Shown here: in pieces, positions 50,977 through 58,674 of the stretch
Layout: each line of letters opens with the position of its first letter
Numbering within the stretch: the stretch's first letter is position 1
From: JAVVHH01 sp965276815
GTDB lineage: Bacteria > Pseudomonadota > Alphaproteobacteria > Acetobacterales > Acetobacteraceae
Assembly (NCBI GenBank): GCA_965276815.1
Contig: CBDIBE010000004.1
Location: 1 to 64,000, forward strand
Length of the DNA: 64,000 nucleotides
Direction: 5' to 3'
Program-made: the position numbers and the translations under genes
The notes under the pieces: generated by a model
Databases searched by the model: none
What the model saw: the letters and a program-made list of their open reading frames with translations, nothing else
Told to the model about the DNA's origin: nothing

Positions 50977-51930
50977 TCAGCCAACCAGCTTGCGGCTCGC
51001 GTCGATCAATTCCTTGACCGCTGCGCAGCTCTTGTCGAAAGCCGCTTGCTCGTCCGGGTTCAGGCTGATCTCCACAATCCGCTCGACGCCGCCGGCGCCG
51101 ATCACCACGGGCACTCCTACATACAAATCGTTAACGCCGTACTGACCGGAGAGATAAGCCGCAGCCGGCAGCACGCGCTTCTTGTCCTTGAGATACGCCT
51201 CCGCCATCGCAATCGCGCTCGCGGCGGGCGCGTAGAAGGCGCTGCCCTTCTCCAGCAGCTTGACGATCTCGCCGCCGCCATTGGCCGTGCGCGTGCAGAT
51301 CGCGTCGATCTTCGCCTGCGTGGTCCAGCCCATCTTGATCAGATCCGGCACCGGAATGCCGGCCACCGCGCTATAGCGCACCAGCGGCACCATGGTGTCG
51401 CCGTGGCCGCCGAGCACGAACGCCGTCACGTCCTCGACCGACACGCCGAACTCATGCGCCAGGAACAGGCGGAAGCGCGAGCTGTCGAGCACGCCGGCCA
51501 TGCCGACGACCCGCTGCGGCGGCAGGCCGGATTTCTGCTGCATCACCCACACCATCGCGTCCAGCGGGTTGGTGATGACGATCACGAAGGCGTCGGGGCA
51601 GTAATTCTTGATCCCCTCGGCGACGGTGGCGATGACGCCGGCATTCTTGCCGATCAGATCGTCGCGGCTCATGCCGGGCGTGCGCGGGAACCCGGCGGTG
51701 ACGATCACCACGTCGCTGCCCGCGATCGCGGCATAGTCGCTGCCGCCGGCCATATGCGCGTCGAAGCCGTCCACCGGGCCGGATTGCATGATGTCGAGCG
51801 CCTTGCCGGAGGCGACGCCGCCGAACACGTCGAACAGTGCTACGTCGCCGAGTTCCTTCAAGCCGATCAGGTGAGCGAGCGTACCGCCGATATTGCCGGC
51901 GCCGATCAGGGCAATCTTGCTGCGTGCCAT
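50977..51930 (-). CDS. mdh: malate dehydrogenase
   Basis: 317 residues of the lactate-dehydrogenase-like type. The NAD motif is IALIGAGNIGGTLAHL (7-22), the mobile-loop Arg is in FPRTPGMSRDD, and the catalytic His176 is in GGHGDTMVP. It oxidises malate to oxaloacetate. The ATG at 51930 gives MARSKIALIG; the frame is open upstream. It heads the TCA cluster. Confidence 0.97.
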   Translation of the reverse strand: MARSKIALIGAGNIGGTLAHLIGLKELGDVALFDVFGGVASGKALDIMQSGPVDGFDAHMAGGSDYAAIAGSDVVIVTAGFPRTPGMSRDDLIGKNAGVIATVAEGIKNYCPDAFVIVITNPLDAMVWVMQQKSGLPPQRVVGMAGVLDSSRFRLFLAHEFGVSVEDVTAFVLGGHGDTMVPLVRYSAVAGIPVPDLIKMGWTTQAKIDAICTRTANGGGEIVKLLEKGSAFYAPAASAIAMAEAYLKDKKRVLPAAAYLSGQYGVNDLYVGVPVVIGAGGVERIVEISLNPDEQAAFDKSCAAVKELIDASRKLVG

Positions 51931-52049
51931 CGTGTGTGGGTTCCTGCGTCCAGGGTGAAAACTGGCCCGCGAGGTCGGGGTTCCAGCGCCCGCCAGGGCG
52001 CCCGGCCGCCCGGAAGGTGCGGGGTTGCTACCCCATGTGCGGGGCGCGG

Positions 52050-52171
52050 GCAAGCCGGACCGGTCGCTTGCGCTGGACCAGGATTAATTTCATAGAATGG
52101 TCGAGGAGAGTGCAGCGATGAGCAAGGACCTTCCGTTTGGCAACGACACGCTGGTGATCCCGTTCACGTGG
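52050..52171. repeat. leader and 5' coding segment duplicated at 53355-53475 (copy A)
   Basis: About 120 bp starting at GCAAGC are repeated 1.3 kb downstream with roughly one difference in six. Shared landmarks include CTTGCGCTGG, CCAGGATTAAT, GGTCGAGGAGAGTGC, GCGATGAG and CGCTGGTGAT. This copy keeps the open frame. Confidence 0.8.
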
Positions 52172-52825
52172 CAGGGCCGGCCGCCACAGGCGCGCGGCGG
52201 CCCGCGCATGAGCCGTATGCGCCGAGCGGGCGAACTGTATCGCAATGGAGTCGTGCGCACGGCGGGCGGGGCCGCTCCGGCCGATGTTGGGGCGGCCGAT
52301 GCTCCGGCTGCGCATCCCGCCGACACCGCAACGCAACCGACGAACACGGCAGTTCCCTTAGTCGATAATCGGGGGAACGTGGTTAGGGACTCATCTGGCG
52401 GGCCCGTCATGCGGCCTTCAGGCTATGGTCCTGAGTTCTTCGCCGATCAAGGACGGCTGGATGCCGCAATACAGCAAGTGCTTCTTGCAACCGGTCAGGT
52501 CGAAGTTGAGGCAGGCTTCGTGCTTTCGCAATTGCGGAATTTCCGGCAATCCGGCGCATGGGATATGCAGAGACCGGGCGGCCATTTCGATGCGAGGTTT
52601 GTAGATTATGCGACGATTGCAATCGGGATTTATGCAGCCGCAGCGAAGATACCTCTGCAGGAGATATTAGGCATTCAGGATCTGTATGCGAGCCAGTTCA
52701 GCCACTTTGATCCAACAGCGGAGATGGATCCCAACTACACGCATTTGCGAGCCATTAATGTGGAGAATACCAAACTAGGCTATGAACTATACAATTCGGG
52801 AAGAGTCGGCGGCACTTCTCGCTAA
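52118..52825 (+). CDS. orphan protein, possibly a polymorphic-toxin-like effector
   Basis: 235 residues from the ATG at 52118, with GAGGAG nine bases upstream. An N-terminal part (MSKDLPFGNDTLVIPFTWQG) is followed by an Ala/Pro linker and then a compact C-terminal domain from about residue 110. That domain includes SGAWDMQRPGGHFDARFVDY and IAIGIYAAAAKIPLQEILGI, a pattern reminiscent of some polymorphic toxin C-terminal domains such as type 44. This resemblance is from memory and weak. A membrane protein gene follows 17 bp later, as an immunity gene would. Confidence 0.55.
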   Translation: MSKDLPFGNDTLVIPFTWQGRPPQARGGPRMSRMRRAGELYRNGVVRTAGGAAPADVGAADAPAAHPADTATQPTNTAVPLVDNRGNVVRDSSGGPVMRPSGYGPEFFADQGRLDAAIQQVLLATGQVEVEAGFVLSQLRNFRQSGAWDMQRPGGHFDARFVDYATIAIGIYAAAAKIPLQEILGIQDLYASQFSHFDPTAEMDPNYTHLRAINVENTKLGYELYNSGRVGGTSR

Positions 52826-52842
52826 GACTTGGAGATTACGGC

Positions 52843-53313
52843 ATGGCATTCAGATCGGGAACGCCTTGCTGGCGAGCGAGGAAGGCGATCTTCCGTGTTG
52901 TTGGTGCTTGTCTCTGCTCCGCTCTGATCTTGGCGTTCTTGGCGGTCTTTGGCGCTTTGATGATCTTCTGGGCTTTTATGCCAGACAACTGGAGGAAAGA
53001 CTGCGAACGGACTCTCATTTCTTCAGAGAAGTCGCCCGACGGTGCTTGGATCGCAGAAACTTCGGATAACTTATGCGATAGTGGACCGATGGACACTGCT
53101 ATCGTCACCGGAGTAAACCTTCGCTCGAGCGTAGACGGATCGGAGTTTGACCTGTTGGGCAAAGAGACCAACGGACACGCAGAGGAGCGTCCATCGGTGC
53201 GATGGCTGACGAGCCATGAGCTGGAGATTATCCTGCCAGACGACTTCTACGTGAAGCAGCTCCGCCAATCGGTAAGAGATGTGACGATCACGGTGCGCAC
53301 GGAGCACCGGTAG
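52843..53313 (+). CDS. single-pass membrane protein, possible immunity or accessory protein
   Basis: 156 residues. One strong membrane segment at about 18-48 (VVGACLCSALILAFLAVFGALMIFWAF) is followed by an exported domain. This has paired Cys (DNWRKDCERTLISS and DNLCDSGPMDT) and a SPDGAWIAETSD motif seen in small secreted proteins of unknown function. GGAG lies upstream of the ATG. Position after the toxin-like gene suggests a partner role; nothing in the sequence proves it. Confidence 0.6.
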   Translation: MAFRSGTPCWRARKAIFRVVGACLCSALILAFLAVFGALMIFWAFMPDNWRKDCERTLISSEKSPDGAWIAETSDNLCDSGPMDTAIVTGVNLRSSVDGSEFDLLGKETNGHAEERPSVRWLTSHELEIILPDDFYVKQLRQSVRDVTITVRTEHR

Positions 53314-53354
53314 AGACACCGTCCGCTAAGTTGATGGTGTCGTGGAGAGCGTAG

Positions 53355-53475
53355 GCAAGCAGGGCAGGCTTCTTGCGCTGGGCCAGGATTAATCTCATAG
53401 ACGGTCGAGGAGAGTGCCGCGATGAGTGACAATCACTCGTTTGGAGCCGCACGCTGGTGATGCCGTTCACCTAGA
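53355..53475 (+). pseudogene. truncated, frameshifted second copy of the 52118 gene 5' end
   Basis: The leader, ribosome-binding site and first codons of the 52118 gene are repeated. The ATG at about 53422 opens MSDNHSFGAARW and then meets TGA. Compared with copy A one base is missing near 53445, and after restoring the frame (LVMPFT) a TAG follows directly. Only about 18 codons of coding sequence remain. Confidence 0.65.
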
Positions 53476-53483
53476 CCGCGATC

Positions 53484-53507
53484 GTCCTGACCGGAATCGG
53501 TCAGGAC
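53484..53507. terminator. perfect 9-bp hairpin
   Basis: GTCCTGACC (53484-53492) pairs with GGTCAGGAC (53499-53507) around GGAATC. No T tract follows. Confidence 0.5.
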
Positions 53508-53533
53508 GTGAATCGCTGTCTCAAATAGAGCTA

Positions 53534-53573
53534 GACCTTTATCGGCCCGACCACAGTCAGGCCGATAAAGGTC
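53534..53573. terminator. perfect 14-bp hairpin
   Basis: GACCTTTATCGGCC (53534-53547) pairs with GGCCGATAAAGGTC (53560-53573) around a 12-base loop that itself holds a GAC/GTC pair. It is the longest perfect stem noticed in the window. It could be a terminator or a structured RNA. Confidence 0.55.
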
Positions 53574-53644
53574 AAGAGCAGCGCACGAAGTTGCTCGGTC
53601 TAATGCAGGTTCTGCGTTCCTCGTCAAAGTGATAGAGCGGGATC

Positions 53645-54268
53645 ATGAGCGCTCACTGGCAAGTTGCGGGCCTTATAGCGGCCTGCGTGATCGCAACACG
53701 TCCCGTCGTCGCGGATATGCTGTGGGAAAGCGTACGACCCGCACCGACCTCGCAACCTGGATTTTTGGGGGTGCCCGACGATAGCAAGGCCGGTCCTGTG
53801 TTTCAGTGTGTCAGCGCGGCATGCAAGATAACTCGGACGATGTGTACCGCGAGGATAGACCCATACAAGCCGGAAATCTGGGTTGGCCGAGATACAAGGT
53901 TCCTGGCATCGGACTCGGAGGACGCAGTCATCGCGAGGTATGGTTTTCTCGAAGACGACACGGACCGACTCTTAGAAGGTTATGTATTTAAGCTGAGCAT
54001 GGCGCGGCTTCTGCCTCCCCGCCAGGTCGACATCGGCGGACACGTCGTCGTCTTTACTGGGGTTTCGGACGCGATAAAGGTCGGCGCTCATATGTTTACC
54101 GTCGCCGTGTGGTTGAGAGGAGACCAGCTTCATAGGTCGGTTTGCTACTCCCAATCAGGCGCGACCGACGCCGAAGCAGAACGTGATGTGCGGAGTTTCC
54201 TTGCCTTCCTCTCAAGCCACGACCCAGGGCAATTCGGCATGGACCGCCCTGCAAATCCATCGCCTTGA
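53645..54268 (+). CDS. secreted protein of unknown function
   Basis: 207 residues. A signal peptide is likely (WQVAGLIAACVIATRPVVA, cleavage near VVA-DM). The mature protein has Cys in FQCVSAACKITRTMC and a late Cys (HRSVCYSQSG), so disulfides are plausible. A middle segment reads GYVFKLSMARLLPPRQVDIGGH. No family was recognised. Base composition is less GC-rich than the core genes, in line with the accessory patch. Confidence 0.65.
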   Translation: MSAHWQVAGLIAACVIATRPVVADMLWESVRPAPTSQPGFLGVPDDSKAGPVFQCVSAACKITRTMCTARIDPYKPEIWVGRDTRFLASDSEDAVIARYGFLEDDTDRLLEGYVFKLSMARLLPPRQVDIGGHVVVFTGVSDAIKVGAHMFTVAVWLRGDQLHRSVCYSQSGATDAEAERDVRSFLAFLSSHDPGQFGMDRPANPSP

Positions 54269-54571
54269 GCTCAATGACCTAAGCCCCTCTTCCGATTACC
54301 AAGCCAATTCTGACGTTTTTCATTGGTTTGGTTTTCGGAGCAATCTGGAGCTATTACGGCCTGGACAGACGCCGGCTCGATCGACTCCGGTGATCAGCTA
54401 TCAAGAGGGCAGCGGTCCGATACTTGGTTGGAAGGATAAGGGCACCTCGGTGGCTCGCGCGGAGACCGGGTACGTCTTCCCGTTGGCCGCCACTCGTCCG
54501 GTCGGGGTTGGCGGGCGGCGGCGCGCAAACAGAAAACTTATACCGCTGGTCGCGATCAGCGAGCCACGGTC
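54269..54571. other. 303-bp stretch without a supported gene
   Basis: A broken short frame (54274-54393) encodes a hydrophobic tail after an early stop. The remaining 180 bp show nothing recognisable. Confidence 0.6.
54274..54393 (+). pseudogene. possible small membrane peptide with a stop at codon 3
   Basis: ATG ACC TAA is followed in the same frame by 36 codons reading APLPITKPILTFFIGLVFGA and ending GLDRRRLDRLR before TGA. The hydrophobic span and basic tail look like a small membrane protein. The early stop suggests decay, or else the frame is chance. Confidence 0.3.
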
Positions 54572-55054
54572 TCACCGGTCAGGGCCGGGGAAGAACGAGT
54601 AGAGCGCTTTATACGCGATCTTGCTCTCCGTTCCGGCATGCTCGGCGTCGCAGCCCGAGGCCGGCGCGGCCCCGCCTTCGGTTTGGCTCCGGACGATGAA
54701 GCCAACCGAGGCGAACACGCCGGCGCCGGAATGCGACTTGGCCCGCAATAGCAGCCACGGAATCGCGCCGGGAAGCGGTGCAGCGCCGGTCGCCATCACT
54801 TCGCCGACGATCGTGCTGCCGTCCGTTGCCTGCCAGCTCGGCCCGGCGAAGTGATGGCCGAATTCTGCCCCCGCACTATCCAGCAACCGGGCTTCGGGCG
54901 CCTTGAGCCGCCAGGCAAAGCCGGACGACGACGTCGCGCAAACGTAGATCTGCATACCGACGCCCTGCAACGCGATCGCCTCCCCGGCAGCGCGGGCCGG
55001 ACCAACCAAACCCACCCAGGCCGTCACGATCGCACCCAGTGCCGAACGACGCAT
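54572..55054 (-). CDS. DUF3455-type secreted protein
   Basis: 160 residues. A signal peptide MRRSALGAIVTAWVGLVGPARAA is cleaved before GEAIALQG. The motif ALQGVGMQIYVCA followed by FAWRLKAPEARLLD and HFAGPSWQATDGSTIVG is characteristic of DUF3455. The family role is unknown. The ATG at 55054 has AAGGGAG upstream. Confidence 0.85.
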   Translation of the reverse strand: MRRSALGAIVTAWVGLVGPARAAGEAIALQGVGMQIYVCATSSSGFAWRLKAPEARLLDSAGAEFGHHFAGPSWQATDGSTIVGEVMATGAAPLPGAIPWLLLRAKSHSGAGVFASVGFIVRSQTEGGAAPASGCDAEHAGTESKIAYKALYSFFPGPDR

Positions 55055-55098
55055 CAGACCGTCTCCCTTCGCTAACCCGCCCTGAACCGGCCACGCCC

Positions 55099-56271
55099 TC
55101 AAGTCAGATGCGGTAGCGCCAGGTATTCCTGGCTTTGCATCTCCATCAGCCGCGACGCCGTGCGTTCGAACGCCTTCGCGCCGTCGCCCTGCGCATACAG
55201 CTCGTCCGGCGCCGCCTCGGCTGAGGCGACCAGCTTGACCCGGTGCTCATACAGCGCGTCGATCAGCGTGATGAACCGGCGCGCCCGGTCGTAGTTGTCG
55301 GGCGATAGTCGGGGGATCCCGTCCAGCACCAGCGCCTGGTAATGCGTCGCCAGCGCCAAATAATCCCCTGGCCCAAGCGGCTGGCCGCACAGCGCCTCGA
55401 AATCGAACCGCGCCACGCCTTGCGCCGCCTGCGGCACCTCCACCACGTGCCCCATCACCGAAAGCCGCTCCGAACGCGGCCGCACCCGCCCGGTCAGTTC
55501 GCCGAACGCCCTGTCCAGCGCGCGGTCCGCCCGATCGTCCAGCGGGACATGCCAGGTCGGCATGGTCCGCAGGCGCTGCCGCCGCCAGTCGCGGCTGCCT
55601 TCCAACACCAAAACGTCGAGATACTGCTTGATCAGGGCGATGAAGGGCAGGAACGCGTCCTGGCCGGGCTGGCCGGCGAACAGATCGTCCGGCTTGGTGT
55701 TGCTGGTCGCCACGACGACAACGCCACGCGCGAACAAGGCTTTGAACAGCCGGCCCAGGATCATCGCGTCGGCGATATCGTTGACCTGGAACTCGTCAAA
55801 GCAGAGCAGCGACGCTTCGGCGGCGATCTGGTCGGCGAGTGGCGGGATCGGGTCGTCCGAGTGCGGATCGGCCAGCCGCTCCGGCCGGCGGCGCCAGTCA
55901 TGGATGCGGCGATGCGCCTCCTGCATGAACTGGTGGAAGTGGATCCGGCGCTTGTGGGCGACCTCGGCGCTGGCGAAGAACAGGTCCATCAGCATGGACT
56001 TCCCGCGCCCGACCTCGCCGACGATGTAGAGACCGTGCGGGTAATCCTCGGGGATGTCGTCGGCCCGCTTGCGGTTCAGCAGGCGGCCGAAGAACCCGGA
56101 ATGGCCGGCCGGCCCCTGCGGTGCATAGCCGCGCAGGCGGACCCAGAGTGCCTGCAAGCGCTCGGCGGCGAGCGCCTGCGCCGGGTCAGTCATCAGCTCG
56201 CCGGCGGCGAGGCGGCCGCGGTAGGCCGGCAGCGGGCCGCCGGTTAATTGGGTGGATCCACCGTCCATCAT
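55099..56271 (-). CDS. zapE: cell division protein ZapE (AFG1-like ATPase)
   Basis: 390 residues. The P-loop is VGEVGRGKSMLMDLFF (84-99) and Walker B is LLCFDEFQVNDIADAMIL. The C-terminal TFITLIDALYEHRVKLV type motif is present as FITLIDALYEHRVKLVAS. ZapE is an ATPase tied to FtsZ ring dynamics and, in mitochondria, to protein turnover. In many alphaproteobacteria it lies beside sdh or mdh genes, as it does broadly here. Confidence 0.93.
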   Translation of the reverse strand: MMDGGSTQLTGGPLPAYRGRLAAGELMTDPAQALAAERLQALWVRLRGYAPQGPAGHSGFFGRLLNRKRADDIPEDYPHGLYIVGEVGRGKSMLMDLFFASAEVAHKRRIHFHQFMQEAHRRIHDWRRRPERLADPHSDDPIPPLADQIAAEASLLCFDEFQVNDIADAMILGRLFKALFARGVVVVATSNTKPDDLFAGQPGQDAFLPFIALIKQYLDVLVLEGSRDWRRQRLRTMPTWHVPLDDRADRALDRAFGELTGRVRPRSERLSVMGHVVEVPQAAQGVARFDFEALCGQPLGPGDYLALATHYQALVLDGIPRLSPDNYDRARRFITLIDALYEHRVKLVASAEAAPDELYAQGDGAKAFERTASRLMEMQSQEYLALPHLT

Positions 56272-56374
56272 TCACGCGCCTTTTACACGCCAAGCGCCGC
56301 CCTGTCTTGTGCGGCGCCGCAGAGCAGACTCGGCCCGGCGCGGGTTGCGCCGATGTTGCCGACCCCATTAAGAG

Positions 56375-57013
56375 ATGACTATGATCCAGCTCGATTACCA
56401 AAAGCTTGAGCAGACCCCGGTCGAGGCCGCGCCGTACCGGCACATCGTGGTCCCCGGTTTCGTGCCGGATGCCGTGCTGCCCGAGGTGGTGGCCGGGTTG
56501 CCGAAGCTCGAGAAGGGCGGGTCATTCCCAACGACCGGCTTGCGGCTCGGCCCGGCGGCGCGCGATCTGATGACCGAGCTGGAGGGTCCTCGTTTCCGCC
56601 GGGCCATTGCGGAAAAATTTGGGCTCGACCTCGAGGGCGCGCCGGTCATGGTGACCTTGCGCGGCCAATCGCGCGAGAAAGACGGGCGCATTCATACCGA
56701 CAGCACAGCCAAGCGGGTGACGGTGCTGCTCTATCTCAATCCGGAGACGCAAGCCTGGGCCAAGCAGGAGGGCTGCCTGCGCCTGCTACGCGGCTCCGAC
56801 AACATCGACGATTATGCGGTCGAGGTGCTGCCGGTGAACGGGACCTTGCTGATATTCCCGAACGGCCCGACGACCTGGCACGGCCACAGGCAGTTCGTTG
56901 GCCGTCGGCATGTGGTGCAGTTGAACTGGATGACCACGGACGAGAAGGCGCGCTACGAGCTGCGCCGGCACAAGATCTCGGCCTTTGTCAAGCGCCTCAC
57001 CCGCGCTGCCTGA
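56375..57013 (+). CDS. 2OG-Fe(II) oxygenase family protein
   Basis: 212 residues. The iron ligands appear as His107 and Asp109 in GRIHTDSTAKR and His169 or His171 in TTWHGHRQF, with a basic residue for oxoglutarate in GRRHVVQLNW. LLYLNPE is the usual strand between them. It probably hydroxylates a protein or small molecule; the substrate is unknown. It diverges from zapE. Confidence 0.85.
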   Translation: MTMIQLDYQKLEQTPVEAAPYRHIVVPGFVPDAVLPEVVAGLPKLEKGGSFPTTGLRLGPAARDLMTELEGPRFRRAIAEKFGLDLEGAPVMVTLRGQSREKDGRIHTDSTAKRVTVLLYLNPETQAWAKQEGCLRLLRGSDNIDDYAVEVLPVNGTLLIFPNGPTTWHGHRQFVGRRHVVQLNWMTTDEKARYELRRHKISAFVKRLTRAA

Positions 57014-57181
57014 TTGCGCGCCGCCGATCCGGCCCGCAGTAAGTGTCGCATTAACGGTGTGAGTCGGAGAAATTTACACCGGTTAGGGTGTTGCGAGGAG
57101 AAATCCTTCCAGCTCAATCGGTTACAAAGCGGCATGACAATTGCTACAGCGGCGTTACGGCGTTAAAAAAGGAGAATTGTC

Positions 57182-57952
57182 ATGCGCGTGAATAGAATTA
57201 CCGCGGTCGCGGCGATCGTGCTCGGTGCGAGCGCAGCATCCCCCAGCTTGGTATTTGCGGCGGGGATGAACAATTCACCGCCCGCGGGCGCCATTCTCGA
57301 TCTCGCCGGCGGTGAAACGGGCACGGCGGCGCTGAGCGTCAATCATGGTACGCCGGTCACGGAGTCCGCCAGCTTCACCGCCGGCGTCGCGAGCACCAAC
57401 ATCACCTTCGCGTTCCGCGAAGATCCGGCATTCATCTCCTTCTCCGACGTGTCGCTGATCGACACGACGACCTCAAGCGGCAACCTCATCCTCAATGGCG
57501 ACTTCTCCAGTGGATCCGGCGAAACCCCGACCGACTGGACCTTCGCAAACATTTACGGCGCACAAGCGAGTGGTCAGGCGGAATCGTGCACAGCCTTCAC
57601 GACATGCTGGTACGATGGGTCGGTTCAAGCTTATGACGCGATCACTCAAGTCGTCGGCACGAACGTCGGCGACGCTTACACGCTCTCCTTTGAGTACACC
57701 GACAACAGCGGCCTGACGACGTTCTCCGATCTGTCGACGAACGGCGATATCTCGGATACCGGCGGCAACGGGATCGACATCCTGGCCTATGCGCAAGCCG
57801 GGCTGCCGGTGGCGTGCCCGCCGGGGACGGTCTGCTCCGGCTCCGGCGGCACGACGCCACCCACCACGACAGTTCCTGAGCCGATCTCCCTCGCGCTGCT
57901 CGGGACCGGTTTGGCGGTAGTGCCAGTGGTCCGCCGCCGCCGCGCGGGCTGA
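57182..57952 (+). CDS. PEP-CTERM sorting-domain protein
   Basis: 256 residues. A signal peptide (ITAVAAIVLGASAASPSLVFA) is followed by a beta-rich region with two jelly-roll-like parts (NLILNGDFSSGSGETPTDW). A Thr/Pro linker leads to the sorting tail TVPEPISLALLGTGLAVVPVVRRRRAG, made of VPEP, a membrane span and a basic end. Such proteins are processed by exosortase and displayed or secreted. GGAG precedes the ATG. No exosortase gene is in the window. Confidence 0.9.
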   Translation: MRVNRITAVAAIVLGASAASPSLVFAAGMNNSPPAGAILDLAGGETGTAALSVNHGTPVTESASFTAGVASTNITFAFREDPAFISFSDVSLIDTTTSSGNLILNGDFSSGSGETPTDWTFANIYGAQASGQAESCTAFTTCWYDGSVQAYDAITQVVGTNVGDAYTLSFEYTDNSGLTTFSDLSTNGDISDTGGNGIDILAYAQAGLPVACPPGTVCSGSGGTTPPTTTVPEPISLALLGTGLAVVPVVRRRRAG

Positions 57953-57975
57953 TTCAAGCCGGAAGACTTTGGAAG

Positions 57976-57998
57976 GGCCGGGGCAACCCGGCCTTTTC
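57976..57998 (+). terminator. rho-independent terminator of the PEP-CTERM gene
   Basis: GGCCGGG (57976-57982) and CCCGGCC (57987-57993) pair around a GCAA loop and are followed by TTTTCT. It lies 24 bp after the stop codon. It also faces the stop of the convergent phosphatase-like gene. Confidence 0.88.
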
Positions 57999-58663
57999 TA
58001 TTCGCGCTGCAAAACCCGGTCGGTGATGAAGGTCGAGAGCCCGCCGGCGACGAAGTCGCGCTTCAGCCGGGCTTCGTCATATTCGGTCTCGACCCATTGC
58101 AGGAACGGGATACGACCCTCCGCCTCGGCGGCGTAGCGGACGAAAAAAGCGTCCAGCACGCCCGTCCGCGCCCGGCTCCAATGGCCGAACCGCCACGAGA
58201 GCTGCTTGAGCGCCTCGGCCGCCGTCCCGCCCTCGAACAGGATCGCCAAACCCGATGCCAAGCCGGCCCGGTCGGCGCCGGATTTGCAGTGCATCATTGC
58301 GGGAAAGCGTAAATCTCGCCAAATTCCGGCGAAGCGCAGGATCCGGTCGCGATGCGGCGCGCCGCGGCTCTCGAACGCCATGTCGATGTGTTCGAGCCCG
58401 AGCCGTGCCGCCATCTCGCGGGACAGCGCGTCCGAACCGCAGAAGCGGGGGCCGCGCAAATTGATCAAGGTCCGCAACCCCAACCGCCTTGCCGCCGCCG
58501 TGAGCCGGCCCGGGGTCGGGTGGTTCGAGCGATAGAGCCGGCCGGGCAAGACCTCGGCGAAATTGGTCCAGAACGTCCGGAAAACCGCGTGATCGACGAG
58601 AAGACTGTCACGCCAGGCAGCAGCACGCCCGGCGGAGGTGGTCAGGTCGCCGTGAAAGGCCAT
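57998..58663 (-). CDS. tyrosine/dual-specificity phosphatase-like protein
   Basis: 221 residues. The CX5R active site is HCKSGADRAG (Cys126, Arg132) and the upstream region has LPGRLYRSNHPTPGRL and TLINLRGPRFCG, as in bacterial DSP/PTP-like proteins. It would dephosphorylate proteins or inositol phosphates. It begins 11 bp after sdhB on the same strand, so it may be co-transcribed with succinate dehydrogenase. Confidence 0.85.
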   Translation of the reverse strand: MAFHGDLTTSAGRAAAWRDSLLVDHAVFRTFWTNFAEVLPGRLYRSNHPTPGRLTAAARRLGLRTLINLRGPRFCGSDALSREMAARLGLEHIDMAFESRGAPHRDRILRFAGIWRDLRFPAMMHCKSGADRAGLASGLAILFEGGTAAEALKQLSWRFGHWSRARTGVLDAFFVRYAAEAEGRIPFLQWVETEYDEARLKRDFVAGGLSTFITDRVLQRE

Positions 58664-58674
58664 GCGGCCCGCAT

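Larger units (their letters stand above)
53314..53644. other. 331-bp non-coding stretch: decayed leader copy and two hairpins
   Basis: No gene is supported. It contains the decayed duplicate of the 52050 leader (53355-53475) and two strong hairpins (53484-53507 and 53534-53573) before the next gene. Confidence 0.75.

Noticed and set aside
46768..52095. Open frame of 1775 codons antisense to sucB-sucA-mdh
   Set aside because: It is the complement of well-supported genes in GC-rich DNA; its protein is rich in Arg, His, Asp and Gly with no domain, typical of shadow frames.
52782..53069. 95-codon frame overlapping the membrane-protein gene
   Set aside because: Out of frame with the 52843 gene, which has a clear membrane segment and its own ribosome-binding site.
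54183..54602. 139-codon plus-strand frame
   Set aside because: It overlaps the end of the 53645 gene and the start of the DUF3455 gene, with no ribosome-binding site and no recognisable features.
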